Shown: positions 32,724-41,240 of the stretch, in pieces
Layout of the letters: each line of letters opens with the position of its first letter
Numbering within the stretch: the stretch's first letter is position 1
Origin: Azospirillum halopraeferens DSM 3675
Lineage (GTDB): Bacteria > Pseudomonadota > Alphaproteobacteria > Azospirillales > Azospirillaceae
NCBI RefSeq assembly: GCF_000429625.1
Contig: NZ_AUCF01000037.1
Location: forward strand, 1-50,327
DNA length: 50,327 nucleotides
Direction of reading: 5' to 3'
Program-made: the position numbers and the translations under genes
The notes under the pieces: generated by a model
Told to the model about the DNA's origin: nothing
What the model saw: only the letters and a program-made list of their open reading frames with translations
Databases searched by the model: none

Positions 32724-34316
32724 ATGCCGCGCAACCGTTCGGGCCTGATGCCCGTCGCCCTCACCCTGTTCCTGGCCGTCGGCTGCGCCGGCCTGCCCGG
32801 CGCCGGCACCCCCGGTGCCGTCCCCGATGCCATGGACGGGGCCGCCGCCCGCCGCTTCGCCGCCGTGCGCGAGGAGCCGCCGGCCCTGCGCGCCTTCCTG
32901 CAGGCCATGCCCAAGGGGGCCGACCTGCACACCCACCTGTCGGGAGCGGTCTACGCCGAAACCTACGTGCGTGCCGCCGCGGCCGCCGGCCTCTGTTTCG
33001 ACCGGGGCACCCTCACCCTCACCGCGCCGACGCCGCCCTGTGATGCCGCCAGGGGGCGTCCGCCGGCCGCCGCCGCACTGACCGATTACGGCCTGCACAC
33101 GCGCATCGTCAACGCCCTGTCCATGCGGTCCTTCGTGGCCACCGACGGGACCAGCGGCCACGACCAGTTCTTCGCCACCTTCGGCCGCTTCTCCGCCGCG
33201 AACGACGATGCCGCGGCGCTCGCCGCCGAGGTGGTGGACCGCGCCGGGCGCCAGGGCGTCCATCACATCGAGCTGATGTCGACCGCACGCGGCGACCGGG
33301 TGCGCGCGCTGGGCCGCGCCCTGCCGTGGACCGGCGACTTCGCGGCCATGCGCGCGTGGCTGATGGCCAACGGCCTGCCCGCCGAGGTGGAGGCCGGCCG
33401 GCGCGACATCGACGCCCTGGAGGCGCGGCGCACGGGGCTTCAGCGCTGCGGCACGCCGCAGGCTGCACCGGGCTGCGGGGTGTCCGTGCGCTATCTCCAG
33501 CAGGTGTCGCGTACGGCGGCCCCGTCGCAGGTGTATGCGCAGATGGTGTACGCGTTCGCCCTGTCCGCCGCCGACCCGCGGGTGGTCGGCATGAACCTGG
33601 TGGCGCCGGAGGACCACCCCACCGCCCTGGCCGACTACCGCCTGCACATGGCGATGATCGATCACCTCCGGGGCGGGCAGCCGTCCATGAACGTCGCCCT
33701 GCACGCCGGCGAACTGACGCTGGGCCTGGTGCCGCCGGAGGAGCTGCGCTTCCACATCCGCGAGGCGGTGACCACCGGCCACGCCCGGCGCATCGGCCAC
33801 GGCGTCTCCGTCATGTACGAGGACGACCCCTACGGCCTGCTGCGCACCATGGCCGAGGGCAAGGTGGCGGTGGAGATCAACCTGACCAGCAACGACGTCA
33901 TCCTGGGCATCCGCGGCAAGGACCACCCGTTCCCGCTGTACCGCGCCGCCGGGGTTCCCACGGTCATCACCACCGACGACGAGGGGGTGGCGCGCTCCGA
34001 CCTCACCCACGAGCTGCAGCGGGCGGTGCAGACCCACGGGCTGGACTACGCCGCCCTGGTGGAGAACGCCCGCAACGGGCTGGAGTACAGCTTCCTGCCC
34101 GGCGCCAGCCTGTGGGCCGATCCGCGCGCCGCCACCCGCACCCCCGCCTGCGCCGCCGCCGACCCCGCCGCCGACCCCGCCGTCGACCCCGCTTCCGGCG
34201 CCCTGCCGGCGGCCTGCGCCGCGCTGCTCGACGCCAGCGACAAGGCGCGGGTACAGTGGCGCCTGGAACGGGCTCTGGCCGCCTTCGAGCGGGCCGCCGC
34301 CGAGGGCCGCATCTGA
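32724..34316 (+). CDS. Exported lipoprotein of the adenosine deaminase family
   Basis: The 530-residue protein begins with a lipoprotein signal (LFLAVGC, Cys21 as the lipidated residue). It continues with the adenosine/AMP deaminase barrel: KGADLHTHLSGAV with the metal His69 and His71, NVALHAGELTLG with the catalytic Glu, ARRIGHGVSV, and ITTDDEGVARSDL with the metal Asp. The catalytic residues of the ADA fold are present. It would act in the periplasm or at the outer membrane, deaminating adenosine or related compounds. Odd features are the export, the insertion around 110-150 and a Pro/Asp-Ala repeat tail (AADPAADPAVDPASG). The start ATG follows AAGGGGGAA. It is divergent from the nucleotidyl cyclase. 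Confidence 0.88.
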   Translation: MPRNRSGLMPVALTLFLAVGCAGLPGAGTPGAVPDAMDGAAARRFAAVREEPPALRAFLQAMPKGADLHTHLSGAVYAETYVRAAAAAGLCFDRGTLTLTAPTPPCDAARGRPPAAAALTDYGLHTRIVNALSMRSFVATDGTSGHDQFFATFGRFSAANDDAAALAAEVVDRAGRQGVHHIELMSTARGDRVRALGRALPWTGDFAAMRAWLMANGLPAEVEAGRRDIDALEARRTGLQRCGTPQAAPGCGVSVRYLQQVSRTAAPSQVYAQMVYAFALSAADPRVVGMNLVAPEDHPTALADYRLHMAMIDHLRGGQPSMNVALHAGELTLGLVPPEELRFHIREAVTTGHARRIGHGVSVMYEDDPYGLLRTMAEGKVAVEINLTSNDVILGIRGKDHPFPLYRAAGVPTVITTDDEGVARSDLTHELQRAVQTHGLDYAALVENARNGLEYSFLPGASLWADPRAATRTPACAAADPAADPAVDPASGALPAACAALLDASDKARVQWRLERALAAFERAAAEGRI

Positions 34317-34330
34317 GGAGCACGCACGCC

Positions 34331-35515
34331 ATGGCCGACACCCACCCCCCGGACGACGTGCGCGGCCGGGGCTTCCGCCGCCGCGCCACGCTGGCCGAGG
34401 CGCTGGCGCGGGTCGACGCCGCCACCGCGGCGCTGCCGGCGCGCCCCGCCGCCCCGGCCGCCGGCGGGGTGCTGGCGCAGGCGGTGGTCGCGGCGGCCGA
34501 TCACCCGCCCGGGCCGGTGGCCCTGTGGGACGGCTACGCCGTACGCGCCGCGGACACCCTGGGGGCCGACACCTACAACCCCCTGTCGCTGTTTCCCGGC
34601 GCCGCCGTCGCGGTGGCCGCGGGGGAGTCCCTGCCGCCCGGCACGGACGCGGTGGTGCCCGTCGAGTCGGCGGTGGCGTCGCCCCCGGGGATCGAGGTGG
34701 CGGAGGCGGTGGCCCCCGGCCACGGCGTGCTCGGCCGCGGCGAGATGGCGGCGGCGGGGGCGGAGCTGCTGCCCGCCGGCCGCATCCTGCGGCCGCAGGA
34801 CGTGGCGCTGCTGGCTGCGCTGGGGGTGGCGCGGGTGGCGGCGGTGCCGGCGCCGCGCGTGCGCATCCTCATCGCCGGCGGCCCGCGCGGCGGGGCGGCG
34901 GACGCCGACACGCCGCTGCTGGCCGCCCTGGTGGCCCGCGACGGCGGGGTGGCGGAGTGTGCCGGGCCGCTGCCGGCCGACCGTGCCGCCCTGGCCGCCG
35001 AACTGCGCCGGCCGGGCGCCGACCTGATCCTGCTGGCCGGGCGCAGCGGCGTCGGCCCCGACGATGTGGCGCCGCTGGCGCTGGCCGACGCCGGCGGGCT
35101 GGCCCTGCACGGGCTGGCCCTGCGGCCCGGCGGGTCCGGCGGGCTCGGTCACGCCGGGGGTGTGCCCGTGGTGCTGCTGCCGGGCGACCCCGCCGCGTGC
35201 TGGGCGGTGTACGAGGCGCTGGGCGGGCGCGCCGTGCGCCGGCTGGCTGGCCGGCCGGCCGGTCTGCCGCACCCCGCGGTGCGCCGGCGCGCCCGCCGCA
35301 AGCTGGTGTCGGAGATCGGGGTGGCCGAGTTCTACCGGGTGCGGCTGGCCGGCGACGACGGGGTGGAGCCGCTGGCCTCGGCCGCCGTGCCGGGTGCGGC
35401 GGCGCTGGCCCGCGCCGACGGCTTCGTGCTCATCCCCGCGCAAAGCGAGGGGGTGGCCCCCGGGGATGAGACGACCGTCCGGCTTTATGACGGGTCCGCC
35501 GCCGGGTTATGGTGA
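34331..35515 (+). CDS. MoeA-like molybdopterin-binding protein, divergent
   Basis: The 394-residue protein follows the MoeA layout: LWDGYAVRAADTLGADTYN matches the VDGFA motif region, PGTDAVVPVESA follows, and a MogA-like central domain and C-terminal beta domain come next. The core motif is altered: LILLAGRSGVGPDDV stands where active MoeA proteins have GGTS-type sequence. The C-terminal part RRKLVSEIGVAEFYRVRL is typical of the paralogue found next to MoeA-binding-protein fusions. It starts 15 bases after the deaminase-like gene and is 47 bases before a full MoeA gene. It may insert molybdate in a specialised cofactor pathway or bind a variant ligand. It is probably not the main MoeA. Confidence 0.78.
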   Translation: MADTHPPDDVRGRGFRRRATLAEALARVDAATAALPARPAAPAAGGVLAQAVVAAADHPPGPVALWDGYAVRAADTLGADTYNPLSLFPGAAVAVAAGESLPPGTDAVVPVESAVASPPGIEVAEAVAPGHGVLGRGEMAAAGAELLPAGRILRPQDVALLAALGVARVAAVPAPRVRILIAGGPRGGAADADTPLLAALVARDGGVAECAGPLPADRAALAAELRRPGADLILLAGRSGVGPDDVAPLALADAGGLALHGLALRPGGSGGLGHAGGVPVVLLPGDPAACWAVYEALGGRAVRRLAGRPAGLPHPAVRRRARRKLVSEIGVAEFYRVRLAGDDGVEPLASAAVPGAAALARADGFVLIPAQSEGVAPGDETTVRLYDGSAAGLW

Positions 35516-35561
35516 CCCGCGTTCGACGGCGGCGGCGCCACACGGTCAACGGAGAATCAGA

Positions 35562-37526
35562 GTGTCCAACGACGAGGTCCGGCGGTTCGTGAACCAGGCC
35601 GCCCGGCAGGAGCAGTTCCTCACCGTGCCGGGCCGCGACGAGGCGTGGCGGCGGTTCGCCGCCCACCTGCGCCTGGCCCCGCTGGGGGAGGAGACGGTGC
35701 CGCTGGACGACGCGCTCGGCCGCATCCTGGCGCGCGACGTGGTGGCGGCGGTGGATGTGCCGGGCTTCGACCGCTCCTCGGTCGACGGCTTCGCCGTGCG
35801 CGCCGCCGACACGGAGGGGGCCACCGAGGACCGCCCCCGCGTGCTCGACCTGAACGGCGAGGTGCTGGCCGCCGGCACGGTGCCGGCGCTGGCGGTGGGC
35901 ACGGGCACCGCCACGGTCATCGCCACCGGCGGCATGGTCCCGCGCGGGGCCGACGCCGTGGTCATGGTGGAACAGACCGAACTGCGCGAGGACGCCGGCG
36001 ACGGTGCCGTGCGGGTGGAGATCCGCAAGCCCGCGGTGCCCGGCCGGTTCATCGCCGCCACCGGGTCCGACATCGGCCGCGGCGAGACGGTGCTGCGCGC
36101 CGGCCAGGCGCTGAGTTCGCGGGAGATCGGCGTGCTGGCCGCCATCGGCGTGGCGGCGGTGGCGGTGTGGCGCCGCCCGCGCGTCGCCATCCTGTCCACC
36201 GGCAACGAGATCGTGCCGCCCGGCGAGGCGATCCGGCCGGCGGCGGTGTACGACAGCAACGGCGCCATCCTCGCCGCCGCCGTGCGCGAGCTGGGGGGCG
36301 AGCCCGTACGCCTGGGCGTGGCGCCCGACGACGAGGCGGCGCTGACCCGCCTGGTGGAGGAGGGGCTGCGCCACGACGCGCTGATCCTGTCGGGGGGCAC
36401 GTCGAAGGGGGCGGGCGACCTGTCCTTCCGCATCGTCAGCCGCCTGACCGACCCCGGCGTGGTCGCCCACGGGGTGGCGCTGAAGCCGGGCAAGCCCCTG
36501 TGCCTGGCGGTGACCGGCGGCAAGCCGGTGGTGATCCTGCCGGGCTTTCCCACCTCCGCCACCTTCACCTTCCACGAGTTCGTGGCCCCCGTGCTGCGCG
36601 CCTTCGCCGGCCGGCCGCCGGCAGAGCGCGAGACGGTGCCGGCGACCCTGCCCGTACGCATCGGGTCGGAGCGCGGGCGCACGGAGTATGTCATGGTCGC
36701 GCTGGTGCGGACCAACGAAGGGGGGCTGGCCGCCTATCCCCTCAGCAAGGGGTCGGGCTCCGTCACCGCCTTCAGCCACGCCGACGGCTTCATCGCCGTG
36801 CCGGCCGACGCCGAGGCGGTGGACGCGGGCAGCCCGGTGGATGTCCAACTCATCGGCCGCAACGCCGAGCCCGCCGACCTCATCGTCATCGGCAGCCACT
36901 GCCCCGGCCTGGACGGCGTGCTGGGCCGGCTGGTGCGCGACGGGCTCAGCGTCAAGGCGCTCAACGTCGGCTCCATGGGCGGGCTGGGTGCGGCGCGGCG
37001 CGGCGAGTGCGACGTCGCCCCCGTCCACCTGATGGACGCCGAAACCGGGGCGTACAACACGCCGTTCCTGAAGCCGGGGCTGGAGCTGGTGCAGGGCTAT
37101 CGCCGCATGCAGGGCCTGGTGTTCCGCCCCGGCGACGCCCGCTTCGCCGGGTCCGATGGCGCCGCGGCGGCAGCCGCCGCCGCGGCCGACCCGGACCGCC
37201 TGATGATCAACCGCAACGTCGGCAGCGGCACGCGCATCCTCACCGACCGGCTGCTGGGGGCGGCCCGCCCCGCCGGCTATTGGACGCAGGCCAAGTCCCA
37301 CAACGCCGTCGCCGCGGCGGTGGCGCAGGGGCGGGCCGACTGGGGCGTCGCCATCGACAGCGTCGCCCGCCTGTACGGCCTGGGCTTCCTGCCCCTTCTT
37401 GAGGAACACTACGACTTCGTCATCCCGCGCGAGCGCATGGGCCGCCCGGCCGTGCACCGCTTCCTGGCCGCGCTGGAGGACCCGGAGGTGGGGGCGCTGC
37501 TGGCCGGCCTGGGGTTCCGGCGGTGA
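35562..37526 (+). CDS. moeA: MoeA molybdenum insertase fused to a C-terminal periplasmic-binding-like domain
   Basis: The 654-residue protein has a complete MoeA half (about 1-410), with FDRSSVDGFAVRAADT, RVAILSTGNEIVPPGE, YDSNGAILAA, ILSGGTSKGAGDLSF and LPGFPTSATFTFHEFV. It adds a C-terminal domain (about 430-654, PF12727-like) resembling binding-protein folds, with DLIVIGSHCPGLDGVL, LMINRNVGSGTRILTD and WGVAIDSVARLYGLGF. MoeA adds molybdenum to MPT-AMP. The extra domain probably binds molybdate, a cofactor form or a partner in the cytosol. The start is a GTG with GGAGA about six bases upstream. The stop overlaps a possible GTG start of the MFS gene. Confidence 0.87.
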   Translation: MSNDEVRRFVNQAARQEQFLTVPGRDEAWRRFAAHLRLAPLGEETVPLDDALGRILARDVVAAVDVPGFDRSSVDGFAVRAADTEGATEDRPRVLDLNGEVLAAGTVPALAVGTGTATVIATGGMVPRGADAVVMVEQTELREDAGDGAVRVEIRKPAVPGRFIAATGSDIGRGETVLRAGQALSSREIGVLAAIGVAAVAVWRRPRVAILSTGNEIVPPGEAIRPAAVYDSNGAILAAAVRELGGEPVRLGVAPDDEAALTRLVEEGLRHDALILSGGTSKGAGDLSFRIVSRLTDPGVVAHGVALKPGKPLCLAVTGGKPVVILPGFPTSATFTFHEFVAPVLRAFAGRPPAERETVPATLPVRIGSERGRTEYVMVALVRTNEGGLAAYPLSKGSGSVTAFSHADGFIAVPADAEAVDAGSPVDVQLIGRNAEPADLIVIGSHCPGLDGVLGRLVRDGLSVKALNVGSMGGLGAARRGECDVAPVHLMDAETGAYNTPFLKPGLELVQGYRRMQGLVFRPGDARFAGSDGAAAAAAAAADPDRLMINRNVGSGTRILTDRLLGAARPAGYWTQAKSHNAVAAAVAQGRADWGVAIDSVARLYGLGFLPLLEEHYDFVIPRERMGRPAVHRFLAALEDPEVGALLAGLGFRR

Positions 37527-37540
37527 GCGGGGGGCCGGCC

Positions 37541-38809
37541 ATGGATGCCCGCAGCCGCTCCGCCATCGCCGCCTGGTGCCTGTACGACTGGGCCATGTCG
37601 GCGTTCAACACGGTGATCTCCACCTTCGTCTTCAGCGTCTATTTCATGCGCGCGGTGGCGGCCGACGAGGTTGCCGGCACCGCCCAGTGGAGCCGCGCCA
37701 TGGCGGCCGCCGGCATCACCATCGCCGTGCTCAGCCCCGTGCTGGGCGCCATCGCCGACCGCGCCGGCCGGCGCAAGCCGTGGCTGGGGGTGCTGACGCT
37801 GATGTGCATCGCCTGCACCGTGGCCCTGTGGTGGGTGCGCCCCGACCCTTCCTACGCCCTCATGGCGCTGGTGCTGGTCGCCGTGGCCACCATCGCGTTC
37901 GAACTGGCCAACGTCTTCTACAACGCCATGCTGCCGGCCATAGCACCGCCCGCCATGATCGGCCGCGTCTCCGGCTGGGGCTGGGGGGTCGGCTATTTCG
38001 GCGGGCTGGCCTGTCTGGTGGTGTCGCTGTTCGGCCTGGTGCAGGCGGAGGCGCCACTGTTCGGCCTGATCCCCGCCGACGACCAGGCCAACGTGCGGGC
38101 CACCGCCCTGCTGGTGGCGGTGTGGTACGGGCTGTTCGCCCTGCCGCTGTTCCTGCGCGTTCCCGACACGCCGGCGTCCGGCCTCGGCCTCGGCGCGTCG
38201 GTGCGCGAGGGACTGGCGACCCTGCGCCGCACCGTGGCGGAGGTGCGCCGGTACGGCCAGATCCTGCGGTTCCTCATCGCCAGCGCCTTCTACCGCGACG
38301 GCATCAACACCATCACCGCCTTCGGCGGCCTCTACGCCGCCGGCACCTTCGGCATGAGCTTCCAGGAGATCGTGATCTTCGCCATCGCCCTGAACGTGGT
38401 GGCCGGTGCAGGCGCCATCGGCTTCGCCTGGATCGACGATTGGATCGGTTCGAAGCGGACGATCCTGATCAGCGTCGCCGGGCTGATGGTGACGGGGGTG
38501 CCGCTGCTGCTGGTCACCGAGACCGCGTCGTTCTGGGTGCTGGCGCTGGGTCTGGGTTTCTTCTTCGGGCCGGCCCAGGCGGCCGGCCGGTCGCTGATGG
38601 CGCGCCTTTCCCCGCCGACCATGCAGGCGGAAATGTTCGGTCTGTACAACCTGTCGGGCCGGGTCGTCGGAATCTTCGGTCCGCTCGCCCTCGGGCTGGC
38701 CACCGAAGCATTCGCCAGCCAGCGGGCCGGCATGGCCTCCATCCTCGTCTTCTTCGCGCTGGGTTTCATTTTGATGCTGACGGTGCGCGAACCGACCGTC
38801 AAACCGTAA
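37541..38809 (+). CDS. MFS transporter of the UMF1/ATG22-like family
   Basis: The 422-residue protein has about 12 membrane helices. It opens with AIAAWCLYDWAMSAFNTVIS, the mark of the UMF1/ATG22 family of major-facilitator proteins (usually YDWANSAF). VLSPVLGAIADRAGRRKPWL and GRVSGWGWGVGYFGGL are further signatures, the second being the central SxxGxAxGYxGG-like motif. Yeast ATG22 exports amino acids from the vacuole, but the bacterial substrates are unknown. I prefer the ATG at 37541. A GTG at 37523 overlapping the MoeA stop would add six residues. It reads in the same direction as the two MoeA genes, so it may be cotranscribed. Confidence 0.85.
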   Translation: MDARSRSAIAAWCLYDWAMSAFNTVISTFVFSVYFMRAVAADEVAGTAQWSRAMAAAGITIAVLSPVLGAIADRAGRRKPWLGVLTLMCIACTVALWWVRPDPSYALMALVLVAVATIAFELANVFYNAMLPAIAPPAMIGRVSGWGWGVGYFGGLACLVVSLFGLVQAEAPLFGLIPADDQANVRATALLVAVWYGLFALPLFLRVPDTPASGLGLGASVREGLATLRRTVAEVRRYGQILRFLIASAFYRDGINTITAFGGLYAAGTFGMSFQEIVIFAIALNVVAGAGAIGFAWIDDWIGSKRTILISVAGLMVTGVPLLLVTETASFWVLALGLGFFFGPAQAAGRSLMARLSPPTMQAEMFGLYNLSGRVVGIFGPLALGLATEAFASQRAGMASILVFFALGFILMLTVREPTVKP

Positions 38810-38933
38810 CACAGGCGCGCTAGACAGGGGGCCGCGCACCTCAGGTCACATATGTCTGGACACGACCTATGCTGCGGTGCACAATGGCGGATCGTCAGGC
38901 CGCCGGGCACCCGCTTGCGAGGGACACGGGCAT

Positions 38934-39434
38934 ATGCTGCACATCAAGGACATCGAGGCTTTCGCCCGCATCAACGAGGCTCTGGCCCGCACCGGCACGC
39001 ACGGGCCGCATGCCGCGTTCGACTCCGGCACCGGCCCCGCCGGGGAGCGCACCCGCCACCCCGCGGTGCTGTTCGCCCGGTTCGCCGCGGGCATGATGGC
39101 GCCCCGCCCGGCGGCACCGGCTGCGCCCGCCCCGGCGTCCGCGCCCGCCAATGCCCGCAGCGATGCCGCACGCCCCGCCGCCACCGTGGTGACTCTGCCG
39201 CCGGCGGTGAGCGCCGAGGACGAGGACGTTCCCGAGGACGGCGACACCGTCGCCACGGTCGACGCCATCCCGCTCGCCTGCGCCGAGGTGCTGGCCTTCC
39301 CGCTGCGCGACCGCGACACCCACGACAAGGCCGCGGATTCCGTGGGCGGCGGCGGCTATGATTTCGATCTCATGCCGCGGCGCCCGGTGACCATGACCGG
39401 CATGCTGACGCGCATGTTCTTCGCCCGCCGGTAA
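38934..39434 (+). CDS. Hypothetical protein, Ala/Pro-rich middle
   Basis: I do not recognise this 166-residue protein. It begins MLHIKDIEAFARINEALART, has an Ala/Pro-rich stretch at about 57-85, an acidic patch (SAEDEDVPEDGD), and ends with DFDLMPRRPVTMTGMLTRMF followed by FARR. There is no signal peptide or membrane segment. The start is chosen at the ATG preceded by GAGGGA, and the frame is open 57 bases further upstream. Codon use looks coding, and the same strand carries its neighbours. A 187-base gap follows. Its role is unknown. Confidence 0.6.
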   Translation: MLHIKDIEAFARINEALARTGTHGPHAAFDSGTGPAGERTRHPAVLFARFAAGMMAPRPAAPAAPAPASAPANARSDAARPAATVVTLPPAVSAEDEDVPEDGDTVATVDAIPLACAEVLAFPLRDRDTHDKAADSVGGGGYDFDLMPRRPVTMTGMLTRMFFARR

Positions 39435-39621
39435 CCCGCGCAATATTGGCAAAACACGCGCCGAATACAGCGCAAATCGTATTCGTTGCATCTGCGACAA
39501 CCGGTCTCAGCGATACCATGTACACGGCCGATTGAAGTGCCGTCGATTCTTCTGCACCATTGAGGGCTCAAGGGCGACCCCGGCGGAACGGGCCGGGTGT
39601 TGCGGGACGGGAGACCGTGTC

Positions 39622-40011
39622 ATGGGCAGCCTCGATCACCACGGCCTGCACGCCGGCTACGGGGTGATTCTCGACCATTTGGGGCAGGTGTACCAGGACA
39701 GCCTCGACCACCCGTCCGACGCGGCCCTGGCCGACGGGTTGCAGCGGCTGAGCGAGGCGCTGGACTGCCATTTCGACCGGGAGAACCGATTGATGGCCGA
39801 CCGCGGCTATCCCGACGCCACCCGCCACGCGGCCGACCACGCGCTGATCCGCCGTGTCCTGCACAAGCTGACCGACAGCGCGCTGCGCTGCGACGGGGAT
39901 CTGGCCCGCCGGGAGGTTCCGTTCCTGATCCATCTGGTGTACGAGCACCGGCGGCGCGACGATCTCCGCCTGGCCGAGTTCCTCGACGGGGCCGGCGAGC
40001 GGGTGTCGTAA
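39622..40011 (+). CDS. Bacteriohemerythrin-like protein
   Basis: The 129-residue protein has the four-helix hemerythrin pattern with the di-iron ligands. An N-terminal HHGLHAGYGVILDHL has the first His. HFDRE (His-x3-Glu), HAADH (His-x3-His) and HRRRDD (His-x4-Asp) follow in order. Such proteins bind oxygen or nitric oxide and serve oxygen storage or sensing in microaerobic bacteria. The length is typical (about 130). I start at the ATG at 39622. An in-frame ATG at 39532 would add 30 residues with no hemerythrin character. It is followed after 31 bases by ybaK. Confidence 0.85.
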   Translation: MGSLDHHGLHAGYGVILDHLGQVYQDSLDHPSDAALADGLQRLSEALDCHFDRENRLMADRGYPDATRHAADHALIRRVLHKLTDSALRCDGDLARREVPFLIHLVYEHRRRDDLRLAEFLDGAGERVS

Positions 40012-40042
40012 GCGGGCGCCGGCGCGACGGGGTGGACGGGGC

Positions 40043-40525
40043 ATGGCGGCGAAGGTGACACCGGCGGTGAACGCGGCGAAGGCGGCGGGGCTGTCCTTCC
40101 GTCTGCTCGAATATGATTACGATCCGTCGGCCGACGCCATCGGCCTGCACGCGGCGGCGGCGCTGGGGCTGGACCCGGCCGTGGTCTACAAGACGCTGAT
40201 CGCGGAGATCGACGGCAAGCGGCTGGTCTGCGCCGTGATCCCCGCGGCGGCCCGCCTCGACCTGAAGGCGCTGGCGGCGCGCGCCGGCGGCAAGCGGGCC
40301 GACCTCGCCGACCCCGCCGCGGCGGAGCGCAGCAGCGGCTTCCTGGTCGGCGGCATCAGCCCGCTGGGCCAGCGCCGGCCCCTGCCCACCTTCCTCGACG
40401 ACGCCGCCGCTGCCCTGCCGGAGATCGTCGTCAACGGCGGCCGCCGCGGCCTGCAGATCGCGCTCGCCCCCGGCGACCTCGCCCGCGCCACCCGCGCCAC
40501 CGTGTGCCCGATCACCGCGGGGTAG
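40043..40525 (+). CDS. ybaK: Cys-tRNA(Pro)/Cys-tRNA(Cys) deacylase (YbaK/EbsC family)
   Basis: The 160-residue protein opens TPAVNAAKAAGLSFRLLEYDYD. It contains the family marks ALGLDPAVVYKTLIAEIDGK (with the conserved Lys of the active site), CAVIPAAARLDLKALAARAG and GGISPLGQRRPLPTFLDD, with the GxxSP motif. YbaK hydrolyses cysteine wrongly attached to tRNA-Pro and acts with prolyl-tRNA synthetase in the cytosol. The length matches (about 155-160). It lies on the plus strand between the hemerythrin gene and a hypothetical gene. Confidence 0.93.
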   Translation: MAAKVTPAVNAAKAAGLSFRLLEYDYDPSADAIGLHAAAALGLDPAVVYKTLIAEIDGKRLVCAVIPAAARLDLKALAARAGGKRADLADPAAAERSSGFLVGGISPLGQRRPLPTFLDDAAAALPEIVVNGGRRGLQIALAPGDLARATRATVCPITAG

Positions 40526-40616
40526 GTCCCGCTGCGGCCTTGGCCCGCCGCTCCGCCGCCCCCATTTCGACCGGCAGGCCCCCGTTGCGGGCGGCCGGTC
40601 ACGGACGGAGGCGGGC

Positions 40617-41240
40617 ATGGACGCGCGGCAGGCGATGGACAGGGTGGTGGCGGACGTCGCCCGCGGCCTGTTCGGTGACGAGACCCCCGGGGACGGCCGC
40701 AGCGACGCGGAGATGGCGCAGGCGTTCCACCTCGCCATCGGCGACCTGGACCCGGCCGAATACGAGGACCTGCTGCTGACGCTGCCCGAAACCGCCCTGA
40801 TGGCCCTGGCCGCGGCGGGGTACGTCACCACCTCCCACCTCATGTACGCCTGCGGCGTGCGCGGCGACGTGCCCGAGGGTGCCGCCGGCTATCTGGCCGG
40901 CGTGCTGGTCGGAGTGGACGACGCCGGCGTGCTGGAGCGTTTCGTGCGCAACGCCTGGTTCGGCTACGCCTACGGTCTGTCCGCCGGCGGGTCGCCTTTG
41001 CCCCCGGCGCCCGTCGTCGGGCCGGCCGGTGCCCGGGCGGCGACCGAGGTGCTGAAACAGGCGATGGTCGCCGCCGGCTTCAGCCCCGGCCGCGCCGACG
41101 AGGTGCTGGCCGCGGCCGGCCGCGTCGACGACGACAGCGCGGTGGATCTGCCCGAAGCCTACGTCGACGCCATGGCCACGGCCGCCCTCACTGCCGCCGA
41201 AGGGGGGCATCCGGGGGCGCCGCCACCGGGGCGCCCATGA
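40617..41240 (+). CDS. Hypothetical protein upstream of the AAC(3) gene
   Basis: The 207-residue, mostly helical, acidic protein has no family I recognise. It contains AEMAQAFHLAIGDLDPAEYED, ALAAAGYVTTSHLMYACGV and RNAWFGYAYGLSAGGS, and ends with a Gly/Pro-rich tail. There is no signal peptide. The ATG is preceded by GGAGGCGGGC. Its stop overlaps the next gene's ATG by four bases (ATGA), so it is translated together with the aminoglycoside acetyltransferase homologue. It may be a partner of that enzyme or just an operon neighbour. Confidence 0.68.
   Translation: MDARQAMDRVVADVARGLFGDETPGDGRSDAEMAQAFHLAIGDLDPAEYEDLLLTLPETALMALAAAGYVTTSHLMYACGVRGDVPEGAAGYLAGVLVGVDDAGVLERFVRNAWFGYAYGLSAGGSPLPPAPVVGPAGARAATEVLKQAMVAAGFSPGRADEVLAAAGRVDDDSAVDLPEAYVDAMATAALTAAEGGHPGAPPPGRP

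Noticed and set aside
34141..34200. Repeat of GACCCCGCC-like units at the end of the deaminase gene
   Set aside because: It is short in-frame low-complexity coding sequence (Ala-Asp-Pro), not a separate element.
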